Below the pieces are notes generated by a model. The model saw nothing but the letters and a program-made list of their open reading frames with translations. It had not been told where the DNA came from and did not search any database. From Pyropia haitanensis (taxonomy: Eukaryota; Rhodophyta; Bangiophyceae; Bangiales; Bangiaceae): a DNA stretch of 64,000 nt. Positions 1-11,310 of the stretch are shown here, piece after piece; position 1 is the first letter of the stretch; each line of letters begins with the position of its first letter. A program made the position numbers and the translations under genes. The DNA is taken from contig SDUX01000010.1 in the NCBI GenBank assembly GCA_008729055.1, positions 496,001-560,000 on the forward strand, written 5' to 3'.

Positions 1-283
1 CGGGGTTGGACGCTTTGGTCGTGGGCGGTGGGTGAGCGCACTTGTTCCACGACGGCCGGCGGAGCGCCGCCCAGCGAGGGCACAGCACCCAACCAAAAGG
101 GAAAGACGGCGACAACAAACAAAACCGCCCAAGACAGGCCGATTGCCCCCTCCCCGATTGTCATCCCCTGTACCCCCCCCCGCATCCCTACCCCTCTCAC
201 CTTTCCAGCTTCCCCTCCCCTGCACCACCCCTCACTCACCCCCCAACAATCCCCCCCCCCCCCCCGTCGACCCTCCCCGCAGC
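1..283. other. C-rich downstream flank of NTF2
   Basis: No gene is supported here. The stretch is mostly pyrimidine-rich on the plus strand, with C runs at about 173-180 and 249-265. It lies downstream of the NTF2 stop codon. Confidence 0.5.
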
Positions 284-1056
284 TCACGCGTAGTTGAGCC
301 GGAACATGTCGTTCCGCACCCAGAAGCTGGTCGGGTTGGCCGGGTCGGGCGCGAGGTGGAACACCTGCGAGAACTTGAGCGGGTTGGACGAGTCGTCCAC
401 CATCAGGCTGCCGCTGACAAAGACGAGCACCGACGCGGGCGGCGGCGGCACCCCGGGCGCGACCGCGTCGGGCATGACCGGCTGGAAGTCCGACGTGGCT
501 ACCTGGTGCACCACCTTGGCAAACGGGAGGGAGGTGAGCTTGGTCATGATCGCCTCGACGCCCATAAAGGGCTCCCCTTCAAAGGTCAGCAGCGACGACG
601 GCCGCTGCGCGGATCCGACACAATCACGGACAGGGGGAAGGGGGCCACGCGGACAAGCGGAAGGGCGGGGGGGGAAGACAGCAATGGAAACAAAGATGAA
701 CCCAGACGCGCATAGCAAGATCAGGGCCGGGGGGTGGATGGAAGGCAAACACAATGCCAGACGCGAGGTGGGGAAGGGGATACGCGAGCCGGCGGCAGGT
801 ACGGCGCAACCATCCACACAAGCGTGACACGGGACAATGCAGGCGATACCGTCAGCCAACAGGAGCGTGTGGTCATTAATGGCCAGCCGCCCACAGTACC
901 AGCGCACGCACACCAACCGCGGTGCACCCGCCGATAGTGCGGCGGGGAACGCACGTAGAGGGGCGCCAGCGCCGCACGGGAGGTATCAAAGAGGTTGTAG
1001 TAGTGCGCGACAAACGCCGCGCCGATCCTCTGGTAGTCGGGCGCCGCGGCGGCCAT
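284..1056 (-). CDS. NTF2: nuclear transport factor 2 (NTF2)
   Basis: Small homodimer of the NTF2 fold that carries Ran-GDP into the nucleus. There are two exons on the minus strand, 1056-955 and 604-284, joined across a 350-nt intron (donor GTGCGT, acceptor GCGCAG). The spliced product is 140 aa, close to the family size of about 125. The join reads ...LAPLY/RPSSLLTFEG..., which matches the NTF2 pattern of LY followed by S.LTFEG. Further family marks are FVAHYYNLFD near the N-terminus, LPFAKVVHQV in the middle and FSQVFHLAPD...NDMFRLNYA at the C-terminus. The start is the ATG at 1056, directly before AAAAPDYQ. The leader upstream of it is pyrimidine-rich on the coding strand. Family assignment is very secure. 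Confidence 0.93.
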
Positions 1057-1508
1057 GGTGACGGCGCAGCAGAAGAGAGCAGGGAGCAGGGGGCAGGGGG
1101 TCGCACACACAGAGGCAGCGCCGGTGTAGGCAACGACGGCGGTGGCGGGCGGGGTAGAGAGCAAAGACAAGAGGTCAGCCAGAGGCACAGTGGGCTGGCT
1201 CACAAATCAACGTGCGTCGCACGCGGTGCGCAAGGCGATGGTGGACACTGGCGGTGCAAGGACAAGGCACCGGTGCAACGTGGCGGGGCTCTCGTGACAC
1301 AAGTCAATTGATAATCGTGCAAGTCCCCGGTATTGTCTGGGATGGAACCGACTTCAGATCATGTCTGTCTTCCCGACGGTTCAGTCAGATCTCTCGTCGG
1401 CCCTTCCTAATCGTTTTGCCACCCCACCCGCTGACGAGGTGCGCAGGCAGAGGCACATCCGCTCGCCCATCGTCTGAGGCCTGCTGACCGAGTGCTACCG
1501 GCGGGGCC
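1057..1508. other. intergenic, NTF2 upstream region
   Basis: Upstream flank of NTF2. It becomes less GC-rich around 1300-1420. No open frame with recognisable protein features is seen on either strand. Confidence 0.4.
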
Positions 1509-1926
1509 ATGGCGACAGCGGGGGTAGCGCCAGTGGCAACGGCAGCGGCAGAGCAGAAGAGAAGCTACGAAAGTGGACCCGCATGGCAGAGCGCCGCCGC
1601 CAGCGGGTGACCAGGCGGTGCCAGTCACAATGGCCGCTGGGGGGGCCGTCCCTCAGTGAACTGCGCCAGCGCCGGCATCGGCCGCTTGACAAGGGTCTCC
1701 CCCTCCCGTTTGCGCCTTTCCCCCCGCCGACGGCGGCCGCTCCCAGCCTGAGAAGAAAGACGGCCTCGACTACGACAAGTGGGAAGTAGGGATGTGGACG
1801 TCCTCCCCCCGCCTGGAAATTTCCTCTGAGGGGGACCACGTGCCCTCGTGCTGCTGGTGCTCTCCGACGCGCGGCGCCGCCGTTGCTGCCGCCGTCGCTA
1901 CCCACGCCTCAGTCACCGGCCCTCTA
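1509..1926 (+). pseudogene. possible broken gene, unrecognised
   Basis: An ATG at 1509 in a strong context (GCCATGGCG) opens a 33-codon frame that looks coding (ATAGVAPVATAAAEQKRSY...) and stops at about 1608. About 130 nt further on, a different frame reads EKKDGLDYDKWEVGM and continues as RLEISSEGDHVP before a stop near 1926. The DYxKW plus acidic pattern loosely recalls the N-termini of CDC37 and other co-chaperones, but the rest of such a protein was not found. I could not join the parts with a donor and acceptor that keep frame. This may be a gene relic, or a real gene with introns that I could not place. Confidence 0.2.
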
Positions 1927-2888
1927 CCGGTCGTGTGAGAGAACCGCCCTCGCCTGCGCCCCGGCAGCCGCAACAGCGGCTGCGGCGACCGGCCAGACGG
2001 CAGCAGCGGCACTGGCTCAGCGGCAGCGGCTGCCACCGCCGCCACCGACGGGCAGCCGCGTCTACCCTGCTGGCCGCGACTCGGTGGGCGAGGGTGGCGG
2101 TGCGACGGGCGACGGCGGCACCTCGGCGACTGACCGCCGCGGGCGCCGCCAGAGTGAAAAAAATTCTCCGTGGCAGACGCCCGGCTTGGTGGGGCCCGCT
2201 GGCCGCGACGCGGCGTTGCACCGGCGGTGCCTGTGGGCGCCCCTGCAGACGGCTACTCCCTCCGCCGCACCCCTTTGCAGTTACGGCCTGCCTCGGCCAG
2301 AGCACAGCCATGGGCGCCGCCCGTGCTGGACCCGTCATCCACGTAGGTGCCGACTCCCAACGGCGACGGCGCTGGTGCGGCTCCCGTCGCCGCCACCCTG
2401 ACCCGCGGATGGCGCTCGAGGCGGCGCTCGCCGCGGTGCGAGCGCTGCCGCGACGCGCGTGCCGCGACCTGCAAGGGTCGCCGCGGCCACAGTGTCGGGG
2501 GCAGGGACGCTGGCGCGCTGCCGGCCGCGGCGGTGCTGTGCGCGGCGGTGGTGGCCGAGCCGGTCGGTGGGGGGGACACCGACCCCTTTCGCGCCGCCAT
2601 CCGGCACGCCGACGGCCGCGCCGCGGTGCTTGAACCCCCCGCCCATTGGCACCAGTCGTAACGACCGGGCGGGTGGTGTGCGCGCCGTGCACTCCACACG
2701 CACCCCCCTGTGACACAGGCGGCGCGGCCGTTGAGTATCAAAGTGTAGTCTCTTTCCTACTGTCCCCCTCAGCCGCCCTCATCCCCCTCTCCCCCCCAAA
2801 AAAAAAAAACACCACGTCAACTCCCCCCGCTCCACCCCAACTGCCGCCCCTCCCCGACGCAACCACCCCCCCCCCCCCCACACTTTGC
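1927..2888. other. GC-rich stretch without a supported gene
   Basis: Several open frames exist on both strands (about 1913-2741), but all are Arg/Ala/Pro-rich and carry no family motif. A short A run and C tracts at 2789-2880 precede the 3' end of the protease gene. It may contain further exons of the doubtful gene to its left. Confidence 0.3.
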
Positions 2889-5106
2889 TCACGTGTTGGC
2901 ACGGATAAACGCGCGCGCTCCGCTCGTCGACGCGTAGTAGTCCGGGTTGATCACCGGGCAGTCGTCGTTGCCATTTGAGATCCCATACGACACCACCCCG
3001 TACAGCCGCGTAAACGCGCGCCCCCCCGCGACGCGGCGCTCAAACAGGGGCCCGCCGCTGTCCCCCCCGCACGTCGCGTCGCGGGTGCCCAGCCCCCCAC
3101 ACACCTGCAGCGGCTGCGACGCGGCGTCAACGACAAACTCGTCGAGCCGCTGCTTGCGCCACCACCCGTTGCACTGGGACCACGCGTTGATCGGGACGGC
3201 CGCGACGCGGAGCGCCGGCGAGATCTCATTGCCCGTCCCGCTGACGCGGCCGTGGCCCGCGACGGCGAGCGTCCGGCCCGCCCGGGGGAAGCGGGAGAAG
3301 GAGTTGATAAAGGCGACCTCGACGCCCGCCGCGCGGTACTCGGCGCTGGTGGGCGGGTCGGCAAAGGTGAGGATGGCGAGGTCGTTGTTGGCGGTGGCGG
3401 GGTCATAGTCGGGGTGCAGCACGACTTTGGTGATCTAAGGGGGGGGGGGGGGGGGGGGGCAGGCGTTGGCGGGGTTGAGAACGCGCGCGAGGAAGGAGGA
3501 GAGGCGACGGAAGCAAGAGGGAACACGGCCGCCGTGCGTGCACGCGTCAGTCGAGTGGCCTACTCGTGTCGACCGCGAGGACGGGCGGTTGGCAGTGACG
3601 GGGGCGGGGGGAGGGGCGGCGGCAGGGTGCTTCCCCGCGGAGAATCCCCCCCTCACTTCCTCACCCACCACCGCCCCTCCCCCCTTCACTCACTCGCCCG
3701 CTTCCCCGTCCGGGTCGACCCACCTGCCCGGTCCCCCCAGCCCGCCACACCCACCGCGGCGGCCGTTCCGCGGCGGACGCCCTACACGCAACCGCAGCAA
3801 CCCCCGTCCCCCACCATCGCCCCCCCCCTGCAAACGTACCGTCCGCTGGAAGCCCTCGACGAGCCGCCGCCCCCCAATGCGCACCACGTCGCCAAGCGCC
3901 GCGGACGGGTCGCCCTCCACGCAGTGCGCGGCGGTGAGGACCTTGTCGCTGCCAATGAGCGAGCCACCACACTGTCGGGGGGGGGGGGGGGGGAATGCAA
4001 CGGACGTGAGGGGGTACGTCAGGGTCGGGAACAGGGAAGACACGGCGGGGTGGGGTGAAACGGGCGGTGGGGGTAGAAAGGAACGTCCCAGACCGTACAA
4101 CCAGCAGTCAGCCGCAGCAGCGGGCCGCCGCAACGAATGCACCGTAGCAGGAGTACGCGTTCGTGTCGTTAGCAGCGGTTGGCAACCGTGGCGTCGGCGT
4201 GCGACACCCGCCATCCGCCGCCGGTCGGTGATTGGGGCTGACTCCGTCTCCGCTGCCCGCTGCGCGCCGTGTGGGGTCGCGCTCACCCGCTGCGCCCGGG
4301 CGGCGGCCCTTCCCCTCCGCCGCTCACCCCCCCCCCCCCCTGCGCGCACACCCCCCCCGCGTCGCGTGTCGCATCCCGCTCCCAGTCCCGCCGTCCCTCC
4401 CGCGTCGCCAAACGTACGTAAAAAAAGTAGCTCGTCGCGTTGTTGCGGAAGAACAGCTTGGTGTAGCTGCCGTTAAGGGATGGCGCGCGTGTTGGGAAAA
4501 GGGGGGCGGGGGGGGGGGAGAGAGAGAGATTGCGGCAGTGTTCAGCGAGGTGCAACCACGAGTGGACTCCGAGCGAAACGAATGAGACGAAAGACAGACA
4601 GCACATCCCCGTCAGCGCGGCTGGCCGACTGGTGGGCGTGCACGGCGGCCGCGGCGAACCAGGCGGCCTCTCATGGACCACACCCGGCAGTCAACCCCAT
4701 ACTCCCACACTCCATCCCCCCCCCCCTCCTCTTCCCGCCCCTCCCTCGTCCCCCCACCCCATCGCCACTCTGCACCTCCCCGCCCACCCCCCCACTCTCT
4801 CCTCCCCCTCCGAGCCCGTTGCCAAACGTACAAGCCGCCGCCAAAAACGGCGTCATCCTCCGTCACCAAGCGCCCCCCGACGATGCGCCCGTTGGGCCCC
4901 CGCCCCGGCTCGTCCGCCGCCCCGTCGATGCGCACGCCGCGGCTGCGGGAGAGGCCCGTCACGCGGCGCGGCGCCTGTGCCGCGGCGCCGGGGATGGCCG
5001 CCGCCGCGACCAGTGCCAGCGCCGCCGCCGCCGCCGCGGCGGCGGCGGCGGCGGTGACGCGGAGCGCCCGCGCGCCGCGACGACCGCGGGGGGTGTCTGT
5101 CGTCAT
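2889..5106 (-). CDS. secreted trypsin-like serine protease (S1A)
   Basis: Chymotrypsin-fold endopeptidase, four exons on the minus strand: 5106-4832, 4466-4418, 3971-3840 and 3434-2889, giving 333 aa. All three donors read GTACGTTTG, and phases agree at every junction. The N-terminus is hydrophobic and Ala-rich, ending GAAAQA, as expected of a signal peptide. A propeptide follows, with the activation site RIVGG. Exon 3 carries CGGSLIG and the catalytic His in TAAHC. Exon 4 has the Asp in NNDLAIL and the Ser in CGGDSGGP. The residue at the base of the S1 pocket is uncertain: Asp in RDATC sits one place off the trypsin Asp189, so the cleavage preference is open. Predicted extracellular and made as a zymogen. 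Confidence 0.93.
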
Positions 5107-6053
5107 GATGGCCGTACCGCGGCTACGGAACGGAGCGTGGGTAGGTGACAGCGGCGGACAGACGGTGGGGGACGTGGCGTTGCTTGCCACGGTGGGTTTT
5201 GGGGGCGGTGGTGGCGGTGTCGACGTGGGCGCGTACTCAAGAGCCGGAGAGGACGGCAGGCGGCGGCTATCTGCTACCCCCACACCTCCCAGTGTCGACG
5301 CCCCCGACGGCACCCACGCGGCGCGCCGTCGAGGCGGCCTTCACGGTCGCGCCCAGCCGCCGGGCGGCAGTGGTGGACATAACCGGGGCATGAGGGGGCG
5401 GACACGCGCGGGGAAGGCACCCTGGTGGCCGAGCGGCAACGCGTACGTCGACCTAGGAGCGGCGGCGGTCGCGAGCGTGCCGGCCGTCCCACCAGTCCGC
5501 AGGGCCCCCCCCCTTACACCCCCCCCCGTGGCACACCTAGCACCACCCGGCCGGCCGACCGCCCACCTTCCCGCCCCCCCGATGGTCTGGAATGGCGCTG
5601 CCGGCCGGCCGGCCAGCGCGCCGAGATCTCCGCCAACACCGCCGGTGAATCCGCACGCTCGTGGCGGGGATCCCCCGCCCGCCCCCTGGCCTTGACCCCC
5701 GCGACGCTCCACAGTGGCCCCACGCGGCCGCGGTGGTGGCGGCGGTGGCGGTCGCGGCGGCGGCAGCAGCGGCGGCAGCGGCGCAGAGCTGGGCTCGCGT
5801 GCACCCCCGCGGGCGGCGGCGCCCTGTCGCCTGCCGGATGAAGCGTCACCAGGCAGGCTTGGCCCGCGGGGGGATGACGCGGCGCGGTGTCGCCAACGGT
5901 GCGGATCGCTGGCCACCCGCCAATATCCAACAGCGCTTCTCGCGCAAACTGTGGCAGATCCTGACCAGTCCAGCATCGGACTCGATTCATGCACGGATAA
6001 CACAATGACACGTGGCCATGACAGGCGCCCCCCCTCTCTCTTCCCGTGCCGCG
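5107..6053. other. intergenic, upstream of the protease gene
   Basis: Holds the promoter side of the protease gene (start 5106). Minus-strand frames at 5514-6011 contain short coding-like pieces such as LPQFAREALLDIGGW. They might be downstream exons of the small gene at 6054-6383, but no family or splice model was found. Confidence 0.3.
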
Positions 6054-6383
6054 TCACCGCCTCCGCCCACACTCGCTGCGTGCATCCGCCGCTCGCGCGT
6101 TGGCGGCGGCAGCGGCGGCCTCGGCGGCCACGGTGGCCTTGATCCGCGCCCGCTCGGCCTCGGCCGACCGCCGGCCGACAGCGTCGGTCACCCCGTCGGC
6201 ACTGGCGCTGGTCAGGCCATCGAGCCGCGCCGTCAAGCGCGACTCGTCCCACGCATCCGCCCACGCCACCGCCGCCGCCGCCGCCGTCCCGTCGCCGCGG
6301 GGCAGCGACGGAGCAGAAGCGCACTGCGCGGGCGCTTCTTTCCGTATGAGAAGCGCTCCGTCCATGAACCGACGCCCGCCCAT
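6054..6383 (-). CDS. hypothetical protein, Ala-rich helical
   Basis: 109 codons from an ATG at 6383 (MGGRRFMDGALLIRKEAP...). The second half, RLTARLDGLTSASADG followed by EAERARIKATVAAEAA, suggests one long amphipathic helix or coiled coil. I do not recognise a family. A T-rich block on the coding strand (plus-strand A runs at 6388-6414) lies directly upstream, as seen at several other genes here. The frame could be a first exon, because a GTGGGC donor-like sequence occurs near the end. Confidence 0.35.
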   Translation of the reverse strand: MGGRRFMDGALLIRKEAPAQCASAPSLPRGDGTAAAAAVAWADAWDESRLTARLDGLTSASADGVTDAVGRRSAEAERARIKATVAAEAAAAAANARAADARSECGRRR

Positions 6384-7075
6384 GTAAGCAAAAAACAAAA
6401 AAACCGAGAAAAAGCAGGGCTCACACTGTCAAAACAGACGTTGACAACCGCTTGCGGACCGGGCCAAGCAACGAAAAAGCAGGTTTTCTTTGAGACGGTT
6501 TAGCAGGCACTGCGCCGTTGCCGCCGCTGGGGTGCCCCGGCGCGCCGACGGCGATCGGGGAGAGGGGGTCCCGCGGCAGACCCCCCTAAAATGAGCATTC
6601 CAGAGGGGTGCCGGTCCCCCCACGTCGAATGAGTGTAGCTTCTCTCTGCCATCCCATCTGTCGGGATCAACTTTCCCCCCCCGGCGATCGCGCTCTCCAA
6701 TCCTCTACAGTCTTTCTCCATTGCTGTGACATCCTTTCTTGGGCACGGTGTCTAGTAACCAATGTAGGTCGACCGACGTTTCCGATACGATCATCGCATG
6801 TGTCAGCATTCGATCGTCTTCACCGACCAATGAGAAAGCGAAATCGTGCTGCGGTCGGCGGGCTTACGGTCGCCGCAAAAAGGTGCCCAACAATGGAGAA
6901 AGACTGTATCGGGATCCAAGCAGCCCGCCGATCGCCGTTGACCTCCCCCGCATCCCCTCCCCCTCTCCCACGCCGAGCGACAGCCGCCGCTGCCGCCGCC
7001 GTGTCTCGGCCGCCGCTCCCCCCCCCCCCCCCCCCCCCCCTCCCTCCCCCTGTCCACCACCGCGGCGGTGCAGCC
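6384..7075. promoter_or_regulatory. divergent promoter region
   Basis: Lies between the minus-strand hypothetical gene (start 6383) and the plus-strand glucuronokinase fusion (start 7076). It is clearly less GC-rich than the coding flanks, especially at 6380-6500 and 6590-6900. It ends in a long C-rich tract (about 7015-7050) just before the ATG. No specific factor site is claimed. Confidence 0.4.
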
Positions 7076-7968
7076 ATGGCGACCCCCCCCCCCCCAAGCG
7101 GCGGTGCCTCCCCCCCCCCCCCCACCCCCCTTTGCCGTCATCCTCGCCGCCGGCTTTGGCACCCGCCTCGCCCGCGAGGCGGCCGCCACCCCCGGCTGGG
7201 CCGCCGCCGCCGTCACGCCCAAGCCGCTCCTACCGCTGGGCGGGGTGCCCCTGCTGGACCGGGCGCTCGCAGATATTGCCGCGGCGGTGCCCGCGCCGGC
7301 GGGGGTGGTGGTGGTGACCAACGCCGCCCACGCGGCGGCGTACGAGGGGTGGGCGGCGTGCCGGCGGCGGCGGCGGCAGCGGCGGCACGCCGCCGCCACC
7401 GCCGCCGCCACCGCCGCCGCCGCCACCGCCACCGCCGCCACCACCACCGCCACCACCACCGCTGCCGCTGACGCCGCTGCCGCTGCGGACGCTGCGGACG
7501 CTGCGGACGCTGCCGCCACAGGCGCGGCCGCAGGCGCTGGCGCCGACGCCGACGCGGACGCGGCGCGCGGCGACGCGCTGCGGGTGGAGGTGGTCTGTAC
7601 GGGCGCGGCGAGCAACGCGGCGCGCGCGGGGGCGGTGGCGGATATGGCGGCGGGCATCGCCGCGGGGCTCGCCGCGTTTGGTGGGGGGGCCGCCGCCGCG
7701 GCGGCGGCGGCGGCGGCGCCGCCGGGGGGGGGACCGCCGGCGTGGCCGCCACGGCCGCCTCGGCCGAGGCGGCGCCTGCCGTGCCGCCGCCGCCGCCGTC
7801 GCCGCCGCCGCCGCCGTCGCCGCCGCCGTCGCCGCTGGTGCTCATCGTTGCGGGCGACACGCTGCTGCCCGGCACGCCGCTGCCGGCGGTGCTCGACCGC
7901 CTCGCCGCCGCCCGCCGTGACTGGCCGCCGCCGCCCCCGCCGGCCGGGGTAGCCGACGCCGCGCCAGC

Positions 7969-7999
<31 letters not shown>

Positions 8000-8498
8000 G
8001 GCGCGGGGGATGGCGGCGGCGGCGGCGGCGGGGCGGGGCGCCCCCCCCCCCCCCCCCCCCCTGCGGGTGACCCCCCCCCCGCGCCGCCGCCCGCATCACC
8101 ACAACCACCACCACCACCACCACCACCACCACCATCACCACCACCACCCCCACCACCACCACCGCCGCCGCCCGTAGCGGCCATCACCGCCTACGAGCTG
8201 GCCGACGCTGCCGACTGTGTGCGGCGGGGCATGCTCGCCGTCGCGGGCGCCCCCCTCCCCGCCGCGGCGGTGGTGGTGGACATTGTGGAAAAGCCGCCCG
8301 CCGCCGCGGCGGCGCCGTCCACGCTCGCCTCGGCGGCGGTCTACGCGGGCGTTGCGGCGCCGCTGCTCGCCCACCTCCGCGCCTACCTCGACGCGCCGCT
8401 CGCCACGCTGCCGGCGGCGTGGCGGCCGCCGGCAGCGGCGGCCGCCGCCGTTGCGGGGGAGGGGGGGGGGGGGGGGGCGGCGGTGGCCGCCGGGGGGG

Positions 8499-8536
<38 letters not shown>

Positions 8537-8687
8537 TGGTCCCGCCGGCGCACGACGCGCTGGGCCATTTTTTCGCGCACCTTGCCCGCACCGCGACGGT
8601 GCTGGTGTCGCGCGTGCCGCGGCGGATTGACGTGGGCGGCCTCGCGGGCTACCGCGACGCCCTGTGGGAGTATAGCCGGCTGGGCGT

Positions 8688-8722
<35 letters not shown>

Positions 8723-9011
8723 GTGGTGGCGGCGGTGGTGGCGGCGGCGGCCGTGAGGCGGGCAGGGGGGGTGCGGCCGACGGCGGCCGCGACGACGGCG
8801 GTCTGGCACGGCCGCCGCCATTGCCGCCGCTGTCGACCGTCACGCGGCGGCGGCTGGCCGGGGAGCCCGCCATTGGCCGCGCCTACCCCCGGGTGGCGCT
8901 GCTGGGCAACCCGTCCGACGGGTATGGCGGGCGGGTGCTGGCCGTCGCGGTCGCGTCCGAGGGGTACGCGTCCGCCGAGGTGACGCCAGCGGCGCCGCCA
9001 CCCGCCGGGGA

Positions 9012-9047
<36 letters not shown>

Positions 9048-9053
9048 CGGCGG

Positions 9054-9084
<31 letters not shown>

Positions 9085-10145
9085 GGTGCGGCCGCCGCGG
9101 ACGCGGGCACGGCGGCACCCCGCTGGGGCGCACTGACCATTGAGCGGAACGCCGCGCTCGAGCCGCCCACCACCTTTGGCAGCCCCGCCGACGTGGCCGC
9201 CACCGTCGACGGCGGCGGCTGCCACGGCGCGTACCGCATCGTGCTGGCGGCGGTGGCGGTGTTTTTCCGCCTCCTCCCGGCCGCGGCCGCGGCGGCCCGC
9301 GGCGGGGGGGGGGATGCCGCCGCCGCCGCCGCCGCCCGTGGCGGCGGCGGCGGCGCCGACGGCGGCGGCGGCGGCGGCGTGGCGGTGCCCGCCCGGCTGC
9401 GGTACGACACGAGCATCCCCTCCCGGGCGGGGCTGGGCGGCTCCTCCGCGCTCGGCCTGGCCGTCCTCCGCGCGCTCGGCCGGTGGGCGGACCTGCCAGA
9501 GGCCGCCCTCGTTGCCGCCGCCGCCGCGGGTGCGCCCGCGCCGGGTGCGGCGGCGGCGGTTGCGTCGGCGGTGCCCGCGCTGCCGCTGGCCGCGCCGCTG
9601 CTGGCGCTGGAGCGGGACGTGCTGGGCTTGGCGGCGGGCCTCCAGGACCGGGTCGCGCAGGTCGCCGGGGGGGCGCTCGTCGCGATGGACTTTGGGCGGA
9701 GCCGCCGCGACGGCGGCCGCCGCGACGGCGACGGCGACAGCGGCGGCGACGGCGACGGCGGCGGCGGCGGCGGCGGCGACGGCGGCGGCGGCGGCAGCGG
9801 CGGCGGCGGCGGCGGCGGCGGCGGCAGTGCCACAGACGGCGGTGGCGGCGGGCCACCGGCGTGGCCCGTCGACGAGCTCCCGGCGGTGACGGTCCTCGAC
9901 GCGTGCCGCCTGCCCGCCCTGTACGTGGCGGCCGTCACGGGCGGCGGCGGCGACGGCACCGCCGCGCACGCGCGCCTGCGCGCGCGGTGGGCCGCGTCGG
10001 CCACCTCCGCCGACGGCGACGGCGGCCGCGGCGGCAGCGGCCGCGACGACGCCGGCCGCGACGGCGGGGACCCGCCCGCCGGGGACCTGCGGGCGGCCAT
10101 GGCCGGCCTCGCCGCCCTCGTCCCCGCGGGCGTGGCGCTGTGGGC

Positions 10146-10181
<36 letters not shown>

Positions 10182-10482
10182 CGTCCCCGCCGCGGCGCTC
10201 GCCGCCCTCATTGGCCGCGCCTACCGCCTCCGCGCCGCGGCGGTCGGCGTCGACGCGCGCACCGCCGCGCTCGCCGCCACCGCCGCCGCGCACGGCCTGG
10301 CGGCGGCGCCGGCCGGTAGCGGCGGCGCGGTTGTGTGTGTGGCCGCGGGGGGGGGGGGGGGGGGAGGTGCCGCACCCGACGGCGCGCTGCCGCCCGCGGC
10401 GGCGGCGGCGGCGGCGGCGGCGTTTGGGCGGCTCGGCGCAACGTTTCGGCGGGTGCGGCTGCTGCCGCCGGGGGGGGGGTGA
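7076..10482 (+). CDS. nucleotidyltransferase-glucuronokinase fusion
   Basis: The first domain (about 7130-8690) is a sugar-1-phosphate nucleotidyltransferase. It has FAVILAAGFGTRL and TPKPLLPLGG, the metal Asp in VAGDTLL, IVEKP, and DVGGLAGYRDALWEY. The second domain (about 8875-10480) is a GHMP-type glucuronokinase, with VALLGNPSDGYGG, the ATP loop GLGGSSALG, GLQDRVAQVAGG and the closing GSGGAVV. In one chain it could phosphorylate GlcA to GlcA-1-P and activate it to UDP-GlcA for cell-wall polysaccharide; this is inferred. Long Ala/Gly/Pro insertions split both domains. The frame changes at C runs 7082-7123 and G runs 7724-7732 and 8461-8477, while homology continues across each. The start is the ATG at 7076, and TGA lies at 10480. 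Confidence 0.85.
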
Positions 10483-11310
10483 TTGCGTCGCGGGGCGGCG
10501 GGCGGGGTCAAAGCCGGGGGGGGGGGGCGAGGGGGGGGTGGGGGGGGGGTAGGCGGCGGAGCAGTGGCCGCCGCCGGCGGCTGGCCCTGGCTAGCCGGGG
10601 TGGACGCCGCGACGATGCCGGGCGTCGTCGTGGCGGCGGTGGGCCCCGCCGCCGCCGCCGCCGGGCGGGCGGTCGCTCGCGGCGCGGTGCTAGGGATCGT
10701 GCGTCCGCGCGTGCCGCCGCCCGCCTGCTGGCGTGTGGATGCTGGCCGTCGCTCTGCCCGGAGCGTGGCGCGTGGCCCTGCTCTCGTCCGCCCGGCCACT
10801 GCCGGGGCGCGACGTGGGGGGTGGGGGAGCGGGGGGGGGGGGGGGGGGGGTTACGCCGACCAGCCAGCGGGGCGCCGGTGGGTTGCCTGGCACCAGAGGC
10901 GGCGCGGGATCGCGGTGGGTGTGGGCTCGCCGGCAGCGGGCTCGGGCTGACGAGCGGCGTGCCCGTGCCGTAGCGCCGGCAGTGAGCCGCGGCGCTCGGA
11001 GGCTGCTGTCGTGGGCCGACGGGCCGACGGCAGCGCCACCCTGCTCGTGGCTCTGGGCGGCCTTGACGGCCAGGGTGGCGGTGTCCCCTCCGCCCCGCCA
11101 GCCGGCCGACCGGGTGTCCCGGTGGCTGCCGGCAGGGCCCCCTGGTGTGGAGCCGTGGCCGCCATGAAGGGGGCCACCCCGACTGTGGTCTGCGGTCACG
11201 CCCGTCCCTTGCTGCTGCCGCGCCCTCGCCGACCGCCCGCCCCTCCATCGTCGCGCCCGAGCGGTGACTCTGGGCGCGTGCGCCTGCCTCGCACGTGGTG
11301 AGGACAGTGT
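10483..11310. other. GC-rich stretch, no supported gene
   Basis: Contains G runs at 10517-10550 and 10830-10850. One minus-strand frame continues from the ubiquitin-like start at 11376 without a stop to 10690, but its sequence does not follow a ubiquitin fold. A minus-strand piece at about 11020-11080 reads DTATLAVKAAQSHEQG, which could be a second ubiquitin-like exon. I could not confirm this. Confidence 0.3.

Noticed and set aside
3437..3459. Long G runs as telomere-like or CRISPR-like repeats
   Set aside because: They are simple homopolymers inside introns, linkers and flanks, with no unit-spacer structure and no telomeric hexamers.
8383..10293. 636-codon open frame antisense to the glucuronokinase gene
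   Set aside because: Arg/Ala/Gly-only composition and no motifs. High GC removes stop codons from antisense frames. The plus frame has clear GHMP homology.
10690..11310. Continuation of the ubiquitin-like frame as one long protein
   Set aside because: Open but Arg/Gly/Pro-rich, without ubiquitin-fold periodicity or LRLRGG.
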